A stretch of 32,615 nt of DNA from Algicola sp. (GCA_018222915.1 JAAEZI010000009.1:50524-83138), one strand, 5' to 3'; counted from the first letter of the stretch, positions 1 to 9,696 are shown. The notes: generated from the letters alone by a model not told the origin. Translations and numbers: made by a program.

Positions 1-43
1 ATCTATATGCTATGATAATATAATTATATAACCAATCAATCAT

Positions 44-73
44 AAAAAGTCCGACGTTAGCGTCGGACTTTTT
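44..73. terminator. Rho-independent terminator, bidirectional
   Basis: A 13-bp perfect stem (44-56 with 61-73) with a 4-nt TTAG loop has A-rich and T-rich flanks, so it could stop transcription in both directions. It probably ends a gene lying left of the window. It sits only 20 bp before the ATG of the MFS gene. Confidence 0.85.
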
Positions 74-93
74 ACTTTTATATACCAATCAAA

Positions 94-1323
94 ATGAAAT
101 TGTTATTCAAAAATTACCTCAACACATTTAAAGGGCTCTCTGAAGAAATCTGGTGGCTTGCACTAATTACTTTAATCAACAGAGCTGGGACTATGGTTAT
201 CCCTTTTCTATCATTATATCTCAAAGAGGATTTAGAATTTTCAGTGGGTGATGTCGCATGGGTCATGACTGCGTTTGGTCTTGGTTCTGTGGCTGGATCT
301 TGGTTAGGTGGCAAACTTACCGATCAAATAGGCTATTATCAAGTCATGGTAAGAAGTTTATTAGCAACGGGTTTTTTATTTATTGCCCTTCAATTTCTCA
401 ATACGTTTGCGCTGATTTGTGTTGGTATATTTTTGGTTATGCTAGTGGCAGATACATTTCGACCTGCTATGTTTGTGGCGCTCAGTGCTTACAGTAAACC
501 TGAAAATAAAATTAGATCACTAACACTAATAAGACTCGCTATTAATCTCGGGTTTTCTGCTGGACCTGCCATTGGCGGACTTATTATTACTGGCTTAAGT
601 TACTCAGGCTTATTTTGGGTAGATGGTATTACATGCATTATCGCAACGCTTCTTATGATCAAAGTATTGAATCCGAAGAAAGCTAAAATAATGGACCAAA
701 TTGAAAATGACCATCCTGATTCAGCCTATAAAGATAAAGCCTATTTAATATTTCTGGTCGCTATGGCTCTATTTGGGATTGTATTTTTACAGTACTTTTC
801 GACTATCACCATTTACTATAAAGATGTTCATAGCTTAGATGAATTGGAAATTGGTTTACTTTTAGGTCTCAATGGGTTTTTAATCTTTATTTTTGAAATG
901 CCACTCATAAAATGGTTAGAAAACTCTAAATATACCAAACTAGGATTGGTATTTTTTGGAGCCGTATTAACAGGCATCAGCTTCCTGATTTTAAACTTAA
1001 CGAGTTGGTCGGGAGTGTTGGTTTTAGGAATGCTGTTAATGACGGTAGGAGAAATGGTCGCATTTCCATTTTCAAACTCCTTTGCTATTGATCGCGCCAA
1101 AAAAGGAAATCAAGGAGAGTACATGGCACTTTATTCCATGTCATTTTCCATTGCGCATATTTTTGGTCACAATGCAGGATTACAAATGAGCGCAAAATTA
1201 GGTTATGATAATACCTGGTATATTATTACAGTGATAGCCTTTGTGTGTGCCGTCATTTTATTTATATTAAAGCAACATTTGAAACGTAAAAAAACAAATA
1301 AAAGCATCGCTATTATTCAATGA
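94..1323 (+). CDS. MFS transporter
   Basis: This 409-aa very hydrophobic protein has the length and spacing of a 12-helix major facilitator superfamily carrier in the inner membrane. The loop between helices 2 and 3 (about residues 67-85) carries the MFS motif A pattern, G-x-x-x-D-x-x-G (GGKLTDQIGYYQVMV). A polar loop near residues 195-215 separates the two six-helix halves, and the C-terminus is basic and cytoplasmic. The substrate cannot be read from the sequence; the family includes drug and small-metabolite exporters. Its last codons overlap the start of the next gene (ATGA), so the two are probably translated together. The start lies about 20 nt after a strong terminator, so its promoter must be very close or the hairpin is partly read through. 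Confidence 0.88.
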   Translation: MKLLFKNYLNTFKGLSEEIWWLALITLINRAGTMVIPFLSLYLKEDLEFSVGDVAWVMTAFGLGSVAGSWLGGKLTDQIGYYQVMVRSLLATGFLFIALQFLNTFALICVGIFLVMLVADTFRPAMFVALSAYSKPENKIRSLTLIRLAINLGFSAGPAIGGLIITGLSYSGLFWVDGITCIIATLLMIKVLNPKKAKIMDQIENDHPDSAYKDKAYLIFLVAMALFGIVFLQYFSTITIYYKDVHSLDELEIGLLLGLNGFLIFIFEMPLIKWLENSKYTKLGLVFFGAVLTGISFLILNLTSWSGVLVLGMLLMTVGEMVAFPFSNSFAIDRAKKGNQGEYMALYSMSFSIAHIFGHNAGLQMSAKLGYDNTWYIITVIAFVCAVILFILKQHLKRKKTNKSIAIIQ

Positions 1324-2303
1324 TAAAAACCGTAGACGTACTTATTGTAGGAGCAGGACCCATTGGTATCGCTTGTGCCTTGGAGTGTAAAAAAAGAGAT
1401 TGGAATTATCTGGTCATTGAAAAAGGTACATTGACCAACTCATTGTTCAATTACCCCTTAAATATGACTTTTTTTTCTTCTTCGGAAAAATTAGAAATTG
1501 ACGGCATCCCTTTTATCAGTAACCAGCCAAAACCCAATCGTAATGAAGCCTTAGAATATTATAGACGTGTGGTCACTTCTAATAAATTGCAGATCCATCT
1601 CTATGAAAAAATAAGAAGTATTGAAAAAACCGATATGCATTTTGAAGTCACTTCAGATAAAACTCAATACAAGTCCAAGAAAGTGATTATTGCTACTGGA
1701 TTTTATGATATTCCAAATGTGTTGAATGTTTCTGGTGAAGACCTTCCAAAGGTTCAGCACTATTACAAAGAAGCCCATCCTTTCACCCTTCAAGATATTG
1801 CGATAGTTGGTGCCAGTAATTCTGCTGTAGATGCTGCGCTTGAAATCTATAGAAAAGGTGGTAATGTCAGTATGATTGTGCGAGGTTCTGATATTGGTGA
1901 ACGTGTCAAATATTGGGTAAGACCTGATATCATCAATCGTATTGAAGAAGGAAGTATCACCGCCTATTTTGACTCTGAAATTACTGATATACAACCGAGC
2001 CATATTACGATAAACACGCCTGAAGGCTCTAAAACTATTGAAAATGATTATGTGATTGCACTAACAGGATACCAGCCCAACTTCCAATTTTTGGAAGCTG
2101 CTGGAATCACATTATCAAATGATGAAAAACACCTGCCTACTTATAATAATGATACCATGGAATCAAACGTTGATGGTTTATATTTGGCAGGAGTGATTTG
2201 CGGTGGAATGGAAACACATAAATGGTTTATTGAAAATTCAAGGATACATGCCAAACAAATTGCTCAACATATAGAACAACAATTTGACAATAGTCGTTCT
2301 TAA
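1320..2303 (+). CDS. ypdA: YpdA-family putative bacillithiol disulfide reductase
   Basis: This is a 327-aa FAD/NAD(P)-dependent pyridine nucleotide-disulfide oxidoreductase. An N-terminal Rossmann motif GAGPIG (residues 11-16) binds FAD. The segment with NMTFFSSSEKLEI (about 48-60) is characteristic of YpdA proteins as I recall them. A second nucleotide-binding motif (VGASNSAVDAA, about 163-173) binds NAD(P)H. The ATGFYDIPN segment and a C-terminal VDGLYLAGVICGG flavin-contact region complete the fold. The family has no CxxC redox pair; in Firmicutes it reduces oxidised bacillithiol, and Bacteroidota also make bacillithiol (established knowledge). The start overlaps the MFS stop by 4 nt, so the two form an operon. 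The assignment to bacillithiol rather than another low-molecular-weight thiol is inference. Confidence 0.82.
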   Translation: MIKTVDVLIVGAGPIGIACALECKKRDWNYLVIEKGTLTNSLFNYPLNMTFFSSSEKLEIDGIPFISNQPKPNRNEALEYYRRVVTSNKLQIHLYEKIRSIEKTDMHFEVTSDKTQYKSKKVIIATGFYDIPNVLNVSGEDLPKVQHYYKEAHPFTLQDIAIVGASNSAVDAALEIYRKGGNVSMIVRGSDIGERVKYWVRPDIINRIEEGSITAYFDSEITDIQPSHITINTPEGSKTIENDYVIALTGYQPNFQFLEAAGITLSNDEKHLPTYNNDTMESNVDGLYLAGVICGGMETHKWFIENSRIHAKQIAQHIEQQFDNSRS

Positions 2304-2332
2304 ATAGACAAAAATCCTCAGGCCTAAAATTC

Positions 2333-2776
2333 TTACTTCAAGGGTTTTACTTCGTTATGTTTTATAACGTGTGACAATACAATCTGTGTTTTTGTTTCCC
2401 CATAAACAATTAACTGATCGATAAATGATTCCAAGTGCTTTTGATTTTTTAGAACGACTTCCATCACGATATTTTCGTTACCTGTAATCCGATAGCAATT
2501 GATCACCTCATTATACGTTTGAACTTTCTCTAAAAATGGTTTAAGCATTCCCATGAAGGCGCGAAGTGTTATCAAGGCTTTTAACTGATAACCAACTTCG
2601 AATGGTGATACCAAGGTATTATAGCTTTGAATAATCCCAGCATCTTCCATCTTTTTAATGCGCTCTGAAACGGCTGGAGAACTAATGCCAACTTGTCTAC
2701 CAATTTCGGCATTAGATTGTCTCGCATTCACTTGAAGACATTTCAAAATCTTCCAATTAAGACTGTCTATTTGCAT
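2333..2776 (-). CDS. Lrp/AsnC family transcriptional regulator
   Basis: This 147-aa protein has the standard Lrp/AsnC length and order. An N-terminal winged HTH (residues 1-60, with the recognition region NAEIGRQVGISSPAVSERIK) is followed by a short linker and an alpha/beta RAM effector-binding domain (about 65-145) that normally binds amino acids and drives dimer/octamer assembly. It probably controls amino-acid metabolism or transport. It is divergent from the small helical protein at 2892. A perfect TAnnTTTG -7 box lies upstream on the minus strand at 2813-2820. Two genes downstream on the same strand lies an alanine/Na+ symporter, a plausible but unproven target. Confidence 0.9.
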   Translation of the reverse strand: MQIDSLNWKILKCLQVNARQSNAEIGRQVGISSPAVSERIKKMEDAGIIQSYNTLVSPFEVGYQLKALITLRAFMGMLKPFLEKVQTYNEVINCYRITGNENIVMEVVLKNQKHLESFIDQLIVYGETKTQIVLSHVIKHNEVKPLK

Positions 2777-2812
2777 TTAAGGTTATTTCAAAATATACGT
2801 TAATAGTTAAAT

Positions 2813-2820
2813 CAAATATA
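2813..2820 (-). promoter_or_regulatory. Candidate -7 box for the Lrp regulator gene
   Basis: On the minus strand this reads TATATTTG, a perfect match to the Bacteroidota TAnnTTTG box, 36 bp upstream of the ATG. No clear TTG -33 element sits at the expected distance. Confidence 0.45.
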
Positions 2821-2864
2821 CGATTTTACTTTAATAATTAAAGCATATTATGCTCATTTGTCAC

Positions 2865-2872
2865 TAATTTTG
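2865..2872 (+). promoter_or_regulatory. Candidate -7 box for the 131-aa gene
   Basis: TAATTTTG matches TAnnTTTG exactly and lies 19 bp upstream of the ATG at 2892, giving a very short leader. No clear -33 TTG is visible. Confidence 0.45.
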
Positions 2873-2891
2873 TTACCATTGCTATTAAAAA

Positions 2892-3287
2892 ATGAATTAT
2901 CAAATCCCATCTCATTTATCAGAACTGCCTATATATCAAAAGGCTATAGATATCCTTGTCTTATCTCGGAGTATTTCCACATATATCAATCAAGATTTAT
3001 CGTATTTAAGAGCAGATGGTACTGAAGATGCTGATATCTACTTTTCTGGAGACATCATTCAACAGTCAGAGTCTTTAGTTCCTGAAATTGAAAAGGCACA
3101 GGCAGAACGTTTTTCAGATAGAAAGCACAAACATTTAGCATCTTTAGAGCGCTTAACACATCGTTTGCATTTAAATTGTAAGCGATTGCAACATTGCAAC
3201 AGCAATGGAAGAGACTACCTTCCTATTCTTCAAAAAGAGTTAAAAAAATTCAAGCGACTACAACGTCATTGGATGCTTACACTTTAA
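2892..3287 (+). CDS. Hypothetical helical protein, possibly four-helix-bundle type
   Basis: I do not recognise this 131-aa protein with confidence. It lacks a signal peptide and membrane segments. Most of it is predicted helix: about residues 10-35 (LPIYQKAIDILVLSRSI), 50-70, 72-100 and 108-128. The C-terminal half is strongly basic and rich in Arg, Lys, His and Leu. The opening resembles the start of S23/four-helix-bundle proteins, but the match is weak. The stop codon shares the palindromic TTAA with the stop of the convergent symporter gene. Its closeness to a divergent Lrp regulator suggests possible co-control, nothing more. Confidence 0.65.
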   Translation: MNYQIPSHLSELPIYQKAIDILVLSRSISTYINQDLSYLRADGTEDADIYFSGDIIQQSESLVPEIEKAQAERFSDRKHKHLASLERLTHRLHLNCKRLQHCNSNGRDYLPILQKELKKFKRLQRHWMLTL

Positions 3288-4831
3288 ACTTTAGGCTTAA
3301 AAATAATTTTTTTGTAACGTTTTAATTCTTCCAAAACGCGCTTCCTTAATAAAAATAGACCTATCATATTAGGCACCATCATTGCGAAGACCATAGCATC
3401 ACTAAAATCAACAACCGCAGTTAAGGTTGCAGCAGCACCTATAACTGTAAACACGCAAAATAAAAGTTTGTAGATATATGCTGTTCTTTTACTTCGTCCG
3501 AATAAATAACTCCACGATTGATACCCGTAATAAGACCAAGAAATCATCGATGAAAAGGCAAATAAAATGACAGCAACGGTTAAGACATAAGGAAACCAGG
3601 AAATACCACTTTCCAATGCTGTGGCTGTAAGTATAACGCCCTGTTCAAAACTAATGGCTGCACTCGTATCCACTTGACCTGTAATTATTAATACCAAGGC
3701 TGTCATGGTACACACTAATACCGTATCAATAAAAGGCTCTAACAAAGCGACCAATCCTTCACTTGCAGGATAGTTCGTCTTTACCGCACTATGGGCTATT
3801 GAAGAACTTCCGATACCGGCTTCATTACTAAAGGCTGCTCTTTTAAATCCTTGGACCAGTACACCAATAAATCCGCCTGCTATACTTTGCGGATTAAATG
3901 CACCATTCCAAATGGCTGAAAAAGCATCAGGGATTTTTGAAAAATTTAATCCGAGTATCGTGAGTACCGCTAACAAATAAACCACCACCATAATGGGCAC
4001 TACTTTATCGGTCACTTTGGCTATCTTCTTGATACCTCCAATAATAACAATACCCACGAAAATGGCCATCACTAAACCAAATACCCAGCCTTTACCATAT
4101 AAAAAACTTTGTTCTCCTCCTGTGACATACTCAAAAAGCTTAAAGGCCTGATTCACTTGGAACATGTTTCCTCCGCCAAAAGAGCCTCCAATACACATAA
4201 CGGCAAAAGCCACAGCAAGAATTTTCCCGAGTTTTACTAAGCCTTTCTCTTTCAGTCCTTTTTTGAGGTAATACATGGGTCCGCCAAATACGGTTCCTTT
4301 GCTATCAACTTCTCGATATTTCACGCCCAATGTACATTCCACGAATTTTGAAGACATCCCTAATAATCCGGCTAGAACCATCCAAAACGTCGCACCAGCA
4401 CCACCAATGGACAAGGCGATTGCAACTCCAGCAATATTCCCTAGACCCACCGTGGCTGAAACAGCTGCAGTAAGTGCTTGAAAGTGACTCACTTCACCTT
4501 CGCCATGACCTTCAACTCGGATGGTGTCAGGGTTATCACCATCCATCGTAGAGACGGCTTCTGAAACTTCAACTGAGCCTCCTGTTTCTAAGTCGTCATA
4601 ACGACCTCTAACGACTTTAATCGCTGTAAAAAACGATCGGAAATTGACAAACCTGAAGTAACATGTAAAATAGCCAGCACCCAGAATTAGAATAATAAGT
4701 ACCCAAGGAATGCCAACGTCATTCGTAATTGGAATTTCAGCAAAAATAGCATCTACAAACCATTGAGTAGCGTTGCTAAATTGCGTGTTGATTTGTTCGT
4801 CTAATGATTGATTTTGAATTTCTGATAACAT
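3284..4831 (-). CDS. Alanine/sodium symporter, AGCS family
   Basis: This 515-aa membrane protein belongs to the alanine-or-glycine:cation symporter family (AgcS/DagA/AlsT type), which imports small amino acids with Na+. Seen in sequence: about 10-11 hydrophobic segments; the conserved segment around HFQALTAAVSATVGLGNIAG (roughly residues 112-131); FGGPMYYL; and the FKRAAFSNEAGIGSSSIAHS signature in the second half. An upstream in-frame TTG at 4861 would add 10 residues, but the ATG at 4831 (MLSEIQ) gives the usual family N-terminus, so I chose it. A soluble acidic insert of about 35 residues (about 73-107) follows the first membrane segment. It is convergent with the 131-aa gene, sharing a 4-nt stop overlap. 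A substrate of alanine or glycine is inferred from the family. Confidence 0.9.
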   Translation of the reverse strand: MLSEIQNQSLDEQINTQFSNATQWFVDAIFAEIPITNDVGIPWVLIILILGAGYFTCYFRFVNFRSFFTAIKVVRGRYDDLETGGSVEVSEAVSTMDGDNPDTIRVEGHGEGEVSHFQALTAAVSATVGLGNIAGVAIALSIGGAGATFWMVLAGLLGMSSKFVECTLGVKYREVDSKGTVFGGPMYYLKKGLKEKGLVKLGKILAVAFAVMCIGGSFGGGNMFQVNQAFKLFEYVTGGEQSFLYGKGWVFGLVMAIFVGIVIIGGIKKIAKVTDKVVPIMVVVYLLAVLTILGLNFSKIPDAFSAIWNGAFNPQSIAGGFIGVLVQGFKRAAFSNEAGIGSSSIAHSAVKTNYPASEGLVALLEPFIDTVLVCTMTALVLIITGQVDTSAAISFEQGVILTATALESGISWFPYVLTVAVILFAFSSMISWSYYGYQSWSYLFGRSKRTAYIYKLLFCVFTVIGAAATLTAVVDFSDAMVFAMMVPNMIGLFLLRKRVLEELKRYKKIIFKPKV

Positions 4832-4923
4832 ATAAAGAAGTTTGTCACAAGGTGTGAACAAACCGCTTTACATAAAAGGTTACGTAGTGATGAAATTTAA
4901 TGAGGGAATGGTTAAGCATGTAC

Positions 4924-6042
4924 TTAATCACTAATATTACGACTTGCATGAGCGGCGAAATCATTAGTAATGGCGTAGGCAATCAACTGCTCTTTCCCTT
5001 CACTACCCTTGATATTCAACATTTTTTTGATTTGATGAATATGTGTTTGTAAGCCATCGACGCTAATATGCATCATTTCGGCTATGTCATTGTAAGATTT
5101 CTCTTGACCGAAAAGCGCCAAATTCCCTAAAACCTCCTTTTGACGTTCAGAAAACTCAATAGCATGGAGTTGGCTTAACGAAAGTAATTCCTTTTTCATG
5201 TTTTTAATCGTATCCAAATGACTCTCATTCGCCAACTGCAATTGTTCCATTTGGTGATTGAGTTTTTTGTTATGCATCGTTAACTCATGTACCAATGATT
5301 GTTGTTCTTCATGTTCCGAAAGAAATTTCCAACTGTACAGTAAAATAGAAAACAATAAGATGAATAAAAACTTAAACGATATAGCAGTAATACCGCCAAC
5401 GATTGCCCAAAACTTTTGATCGATAATCTGAACAACCTGATCTTGAGGAATGATTCTATGTGATACTGCTATAATAATGAGTAAGAACAACACAAAAGTG
5501 GGTAAATACATGAATGTCATTTGCCTACTTTTAAAAGCGTTGTTCAGTTCATAGAGTAACGATAAGGCTACAAAAATGGATATAGGAATATCGATCAACC
5601 AAATAAAATTGTTACTAATGGTAGCATTATTATAAGAACTCGCTATAAAAACGAATGTGATCATTCCTAAAACACCAGAGTATAGTCCGATGAATTCCTT
5701 GGTAGAAAACCGTTCTATCAATCGCACAACGATTCCTCGTCTATGATTATGTTCAATAGATGGTAATGACAATAAGATAAATAATGAATTCGCTAAGGAT
5801 ACTAACACGCCTGAATAAATCAAGATTTTATGACTCAAGGACCATTGAAATATTTGCGTATATACTAAATTCAGCAAAGCGCCAAATCCCCAAACAAAAA
5901 TTGCCAAGCCGAACCATTTTATACCATTTATCGCATGCTGATTAGTTCCTCGTTTTTTTTCCTTGATGAAAATCCGTTGAATGACCATCGCTGAAATTAA
6001 ACAGACGATAGCCGTGACCATAAATTCAGTCGTAGATGACAT
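4924..6042 (-). CDS. Seven-TM membrane protein with C-terminal LuxR-type HTH
   Basis: This 372-aa protein has about seven hydrophobic helices (near residues 8-25, 42-60, 75-93, 118-135, 147-165, 178-194 and 212-237). A charged heptad-like stretch follows (about 240-292) that probably forms a coiled coil. The C-terminus (about 297-358) has a LuxR/GerE-type HTH pattern: FSERQKEVL, then YNDIAEMMHISVDGLQTHIH, then IKKMLNIKG. The likely role is a membrane-embedded one-component regulator in which the HTH acts from the cytoplasmic face. No kinase or receiver domain is present. The ligand or signal is unknown. It stands just after the icmF terminator and so should have its own promoter. It could instead work with an unseen partner. 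Confidence 0.75.
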   Translation of the reverse strand: MSSTTEFMVTAIVCLISAMVIQRIFIKEKKRGTNQHAINGIKWFGLAIFVWGFGALLNLVYTQIFQWSLSHKILIYSGVLVSLANSLFILLSLPSIEHNHRRGIVVRLIERFSTKEFIGLYSGVLGMITFVFIASSYNNATISNNFIWLIDIPISIFVALSLLYELNNAFKSRQMTFMYLPTFVLFLLIIIAVSHRIIPQDQVVQIIDQKFWAIVGGITAISFKFLFILLFSILLYSWKFLSEHEEQQSLVHELTMHNKKLNHQMEQLQLANESHLDTIKNMKKELLSLSQLHAIEFSERQKEVLGNLALFGQEKSYNDIAEMMHISVDGLQTHIHQIKKMLNIKGSEGKEQLIAYAITNDFAAHASRNISD

Positions 6043-6071
6043 GGTAGTTCGTTTGAATGACTAAATATAGA

Positions 6072-6097
6072 AAAATCCCTTGATGAAAAGGGATTTT
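6072..6097 (-). terminator. Terminator of the fused mutase gene
   Basis: A 9-bp perfect stem (6072-6080 with 6089-6097) with an 8-nt loop has a U-run on the minus strand. It lies 33 bp after the mutase stop and 30 bp before the next minus-strand gene, separating the two transcripts. Confidence 0.75.
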
Positions 6098-6129
6098 AAA
6101 TTATTTCTTCATAGATGGAAGTCTAGAAC

Positions 6130-9100
6130 TTACATGTTTCTTCGGTATTGCCCACCCACTTCAAACAGAGCAGATGTGATTTCACCTAAGGAGCATACTT
6201 TACAAACCTCCATTAAAGATTCAAAAATGTTTTCATTATTGATGGCCTTTTGTTGTAAGTCATTCAGTAAATCCTTGGTATCATGAGCTTGATGCAAATT
6301 TTCCAAGGTTTTAATCTGTATTTTCTTTTCTTCTTCAGTGGCTCTGATGACTTCCGCAGGAATGACCGTAGGAGACCCTTTGGAACTCAAAAATGTATTC
6401 ACGCCTATAATTGGAAACTCTCCATTGTGTTTTAAGGTTTCATAATACAGACTTTCTTCTTGAATTTTTGAACGTTGATACATCGTTTCCATCGCTCCTA
6501 AAACACCACCTCTTTCTGTGATTCGGTCAAATTCTAAAAGCACAGCTTCTTCCACAAGATCAGTTAATTCCTCAATAATGAAGGAACCTTGGATAGGGTT
6601 TTCATTTTTAGCCAATCCTAATTCTTTATTAATAATCAGCTGAATGGCCATTGCACGTCGCACTGATTCTTCGGTTGGTGTGGTTATCGCTTCGTCATAA
6701 GCATTCGTATGCAAAGAGTTACAATTATCATAAATCGCATATAATGCCTGAAGGGTTGTACGGATATCATTAAAGTCAATTTCTTGAGCGTGCAAGCTAC
6801 GTCCCGACGTTTGAATATGATACTTGAGCATTTGTGCTCGTGCATTAGCACCATACTTAAGTTTCATTGCCTTAGACCAGATCTTTCTAGCGACACGACC
6901 GATTACGGCATATTCTGGATCAATACCATTTGAGAAAAAGAAGGACAAATTAGGTCCAAACTTATTAATATCCATGCCTCTCGACAAGTAATACTCCACA
7001 TAGGTAAAACCATTGGCTAAGGTAAATGCCAATTGCGAAATTGGATTTGCTCCAGCTTCTGCGATATGATAACCAGAAATAGATACAGAATAAAAATTTC
7101 GGACATTATTCTCTATGAAATAGGCTTGTACATCTCCCATTAAACGCAAAGCAAACTCTGTAGAAAAAATACAGGTATTTTGCGCTTGATCTTCTTTCAA
7201 AATATCAGCTTGAACGGTCCCTCGCACTTGTGCGATCGTTTGTTCTTTTATTTTTTTATAAACGTCTTTCGGTAACACCTGATCACCTGTAACGCCTAAA
7301 AGCATCAATCCAAGACCATCATTCCCTTCAGGTAATTCACCGTGATATTTAGGTCGTTCTTTATCTTTATATAGTTCCGCTATTTTAGCTTCAACCTCCT
7401 TCTCAAGACCATGTTCCTTAATATATAATTCACACTGTTGGTCTATGGCGGCATTCATAAAAAAGCCGAGTAACATTGGAGCTGGACCATTAATAGTCAT
7501 ACTCACTGAAGTCATTTTATCCGCCAAGTTAAATCCGGAATACAATTTTTTAGCATCGTCCAAACAGCAAATAGACACACCTGCATTTCCAATCTTACCG
7601 TAAATGTCTGGTCTGTGATCTGGATCATTACCATAGAGTGTCACACTATCAAATGCCGTTGACAATCGTTTTGCTGGTAAGCCCATACTCACATAATGAA
7701 AGCGACGATTGGTTCTTTCAGGTCCACCTTCACCTGCAAACATTCGAGCAGGATCTTCTCCCGTTCTTTTGAATGGATACAAGCCTGATGTATATGGAAA
7801 CTCGCCAGGAACATTCTCCTGAAGCGTCCATCGCAAAATATCTCCCCAAGCTTGATACTTCGGCAACGCTACCTTCGGTATTTGTGTATGAGATAAGGAC
7901 TCTGTATGTGTTTCTATTTTTATTTCTTTATCGCGAACCTTAAAGGAGTAAATAGGATTTTTATAACGATTCACCTTGTCATCCCAACCTGTAATTACTT
8001 CCCAGTTGTAAGGATCTAAATTGAGTTTGACACGATCAAATTCAGCCATCAAAAGCTTGACAAAGTCTTTGTTATCTGCAGAATTAATGCTGTCTCCATC
8101 AATTCCAGCTTTATCCAAATTAGGGGTTGTTCCTACAACCGATTCCATCGTTTTATAAATCCCATAAAGTTTCTGAGCCACTTCAACTTGATCCACTACC
8201 GTTTTATCATACGCTCTGTTGTTTTCAGCAATTTCTGATAGATAACGTGTTCGAGATGGAGGGATGACAAAAATCTTTTCACTCATTTCATCGGAAATAT
8301 GAAACGTGGACTTTAAATCGGTATCGGTTTTCTCCTCCAACTTATCCATGATGGCCTTGTAGAGCGTATTCATTCCGGGATCATTAAATTGAGACGCAAT
8401 GGTTCCAAACACAGGTAAGTCTTCTTGCGGTGTATCCCATAAGTTGTTGTTACGCATGTATTGTTTTTTCACATCGCGTAAGGCATCTAAAGAGCCGCGT
8501 TTATCGAATTTATTGATAGCTACCAAATCGGCAAAATCTAACATGTCAATTTTCTCCAACTGCGTTGCAGCACCAAACTCAGGTGTCATCACATATAGAG
8601 ACACATCGCTATGCTCAATAATTTCTGTATCAGATTGACCAATACCTGAGGTTTCCAAAATGATTAAATCAAATTCAGCGGCTTTAAGCACTTCTACTGC
8701 TTCATTCACATATTTTGATAAGGCTAAATTGGATTGACGTGTCGCAAGACTCCGCATATACACTCTAGGTGAGTTGATAGCATTCATACGGATACGATCT
8801 CCTAATAAGGCACCACCAGTTTTACGTTTAGAGGGATCTACCGAGACGATTCCCACAGTTTTCTCTGGAAAATCGATTAAAAAACGTCTCACCAACTCAT
8901 CTACTAAACTGGATTTTCCTGCACCACCAGTTCCAGTAATACCGAGTACTGGTGTTTTGGAGTCTTTATTCTTGGCATGTATTTTATCTAAAGTTGCTTT
9001 CGCGACTTCAGGGAAATTTTCTGCAGAAGAGATTACACGCGCAATGGCTTTCGGGTTTTTGTTTGGTAAATGATCAATCTCACCATTAAGCGATTCGCCA

Positions 9101-9540
9101 ATGGCAAAGTCGGATTTTTCGACTAGATCATTAATCATGCCTTGCAAACCCATTTCACGACCATCATCAGGTGAATAGATACGATCAATACCATAATCCA
9201 TGAGTTCTTTTATTTCCGAAGGCAAAATAACGCCGCCACCACCACCAAAGATTTTGATGTGTTCAGCACCTTTTTCTTTTAGTAAGTCATGCATGTATTT
9301 AAAATACTCATTATGACCACCTTGATATGATGTCAAACAAATCGCATTCACATCTTCCTGAATGGCTGTATTCACCACTTCTTCAACACTCCTATCATGA
9401 CCCAAATGTATCACCTCAACACCAGTGGCTTGGATGATACGACGCATGATATTTATGGAGGCATCATGCCCATCAAATAAGGAGGCGGCAGTTACGATTC
9501 TAACTTTATGTTTTGGATGATAAGGTGCGACTTGCTTCAT
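6130..9540 (-). CDS. icmF: Fused B12-dependent acyl-CoA mutase, IcmF type (isobutyryl-CoA mutase fused)
   Basis: This 1136-aa protein has the IcmF order. The N-terminal B12-binding domain (about 12-140) carries FDGHDAS, with His25 as the probable cobalt ligand, and a glycine run GGGGG (99-103). A MeaB/ArgK-like GTPase chaperone domain (about 195-420) has P-loop GTGGAGKS (203-210), ETSGIGQSD (296-304) and NKFD (343-346). A linker follows, then the TIM-barrel mutase domain (about 560-1136). The substrate-pocket residues are Phe590 (YPFKR) and Gln787 (QAQNT). In methylmalonyl-CoA mutase these positions are Tyr and Arg, so the pocket suits isobutyryl/butyryl-CoA or another branched short acyl-CoA. 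It needs adenosylcobalamin, and the G domain should protect and reload the cofactor. Automatic annotation as methylmalonyl-CoA mutase is likely but probably imprecise. Confidence 0.9.
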   Translation of the reverse strand: MKQVAPYHPKHKVRIVTAASLFDGHDASINIMRRIIQATGVEVIHLGHDRSVEEVVNTAIQEDVNAICLTSYQGGHNEYFKYMHDLLKEKGAEHIKIFGGGGGVILPSEIKELMDYGIDRIYSPDDGREMGLQGMINDLVEKSDFAIGESLNGEIDHLPNKNPKAIARVISSAENFPEVAKATLDKIHAKNKDSKTPVLGITGTGGAGKSSLVDELVRRFLIDFPEKTVGIVSVDPSKRKTGGALLGDRIRMNAINSPRVYMRSLATRQSNLALSKYVNEAVEVLKAAEFDLIILETSGIGQSDTEIIEHSDVSLYVMTPEFGAATQLEKIDMLDFADLVAINKFDKRGSLDALRDVKKQYMRNNNLWDTPQEDLPVFGTIASQFNDPGMNTLYKAIMDKLEEKTDTDLKSTFHISDEMSEKIFVIPPSRTRYLSEIAENNRAYDKTVVDQVEVAQKLYGIYKTMESVVGTTPNLDKAGIDGDSINSADNKDFVKLLMAEFDRVKLNLDPYNWEVITGWDDKVNRYKNPIYSFKVRDKEIKIETHTESLSHTQIPKVALPKYQAWGDILRWTLQENVPGEFPYTSGLYPFKRTGEDPARMFAGEGGPERTNRRFHYVSMGLPAKRLSTAFDSVTLYGNDPDHRPDIYGKIGNAGVSICCLDDAKKLYSGFNLADKMTSVSMTINGPAPMLLGFFMNAAIDQQCELYIKEHGLEKEVEAKIAELYKDKERPKYHGELPEGNDGLGLMLLGVTGDQVLPKDVYKKIKEQTIAQVRGTVQADILKEDQAQNTCIFSTEFALRLMGDVQAYFIENNVRNFYSVSISGYHIAEAGANPISQLAFTLANGFTYVEYYLSRGMDINKFGPNLSFFFSNGIDPEYAVIGRVARKIWSKAMKLKYGANARAQMLKYHIQTSGRSLHAQEIDFNDIRTTLQALYAIYDNCNSLHTNAYDEAITTPTEESVRRAMAIQLIINKELGLAKNENPIQGSFIIEELTDLVEEAVLLEFDRITERGGVLGAMETMYQRSKIQEESLYYETLKHNGEFPIIGVNTFLSSKGSPTVIPAEVIRATEEEKKIQIKTLENLHQAHDTKDLLNDLQQKAINNENIFESLMEVCKVCSLGEITSALFEVGGQYRRNM

Positions 9541-9567
9541 TCGTAATAATCTAAGTTTTTAGTGCTG

Positions 9568-9575
9568 CAAATTTA
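9568..9575 (-). promoter_or_regulatory. Candidate -7 box for icmF
   Basis: The minus strand reads TAAATTTG, a perfect TAnnTTTG, 28 bp upstream of the icmF ATG. A -33 TTG is not evident. Confidence 0.45.
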
Positions 9576-9642
9576 AGGAATATTCAAAAATTTCGGCGTA
9601 ATTTTAAGAAATATATAAGTGTGATTATAATGAGATTATTTT

Positions 9643-9672
9643 CTGAGTAAAAAAAACAAATCTCTATATTTG
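9643..9672 (+). promoter_or_regulatory. Promoter of the DUF4197 gene
   Basis: CTG (9643-9645), 19 nt, then TATATTTG (9665-9672) fits the Bacteroidota promoter with one mismatch in the -33 box. The start site would fall near 9679. An in-frame TTG at 9670 lies inside the -7 box, which rules it out as a start codon. Confidence 0.6.
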
Positions 9673-9696
9673 TTAAATATAAAAAATCCCTATACC

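Noticed and set aside
6130..9540. Annotation as methylmalonyl-CoA mutase
   Set aside because: Domain fusion order and the Phe/Gln pocket residues fit IcmF better.
9541..9669. Cobalamin riboswitch before the B12-dependent mutase
   Set aside because: The divergent intergenic region is about 155 bp and shows no B12-box-like or multi-helix structure; only a -7 box is visible.
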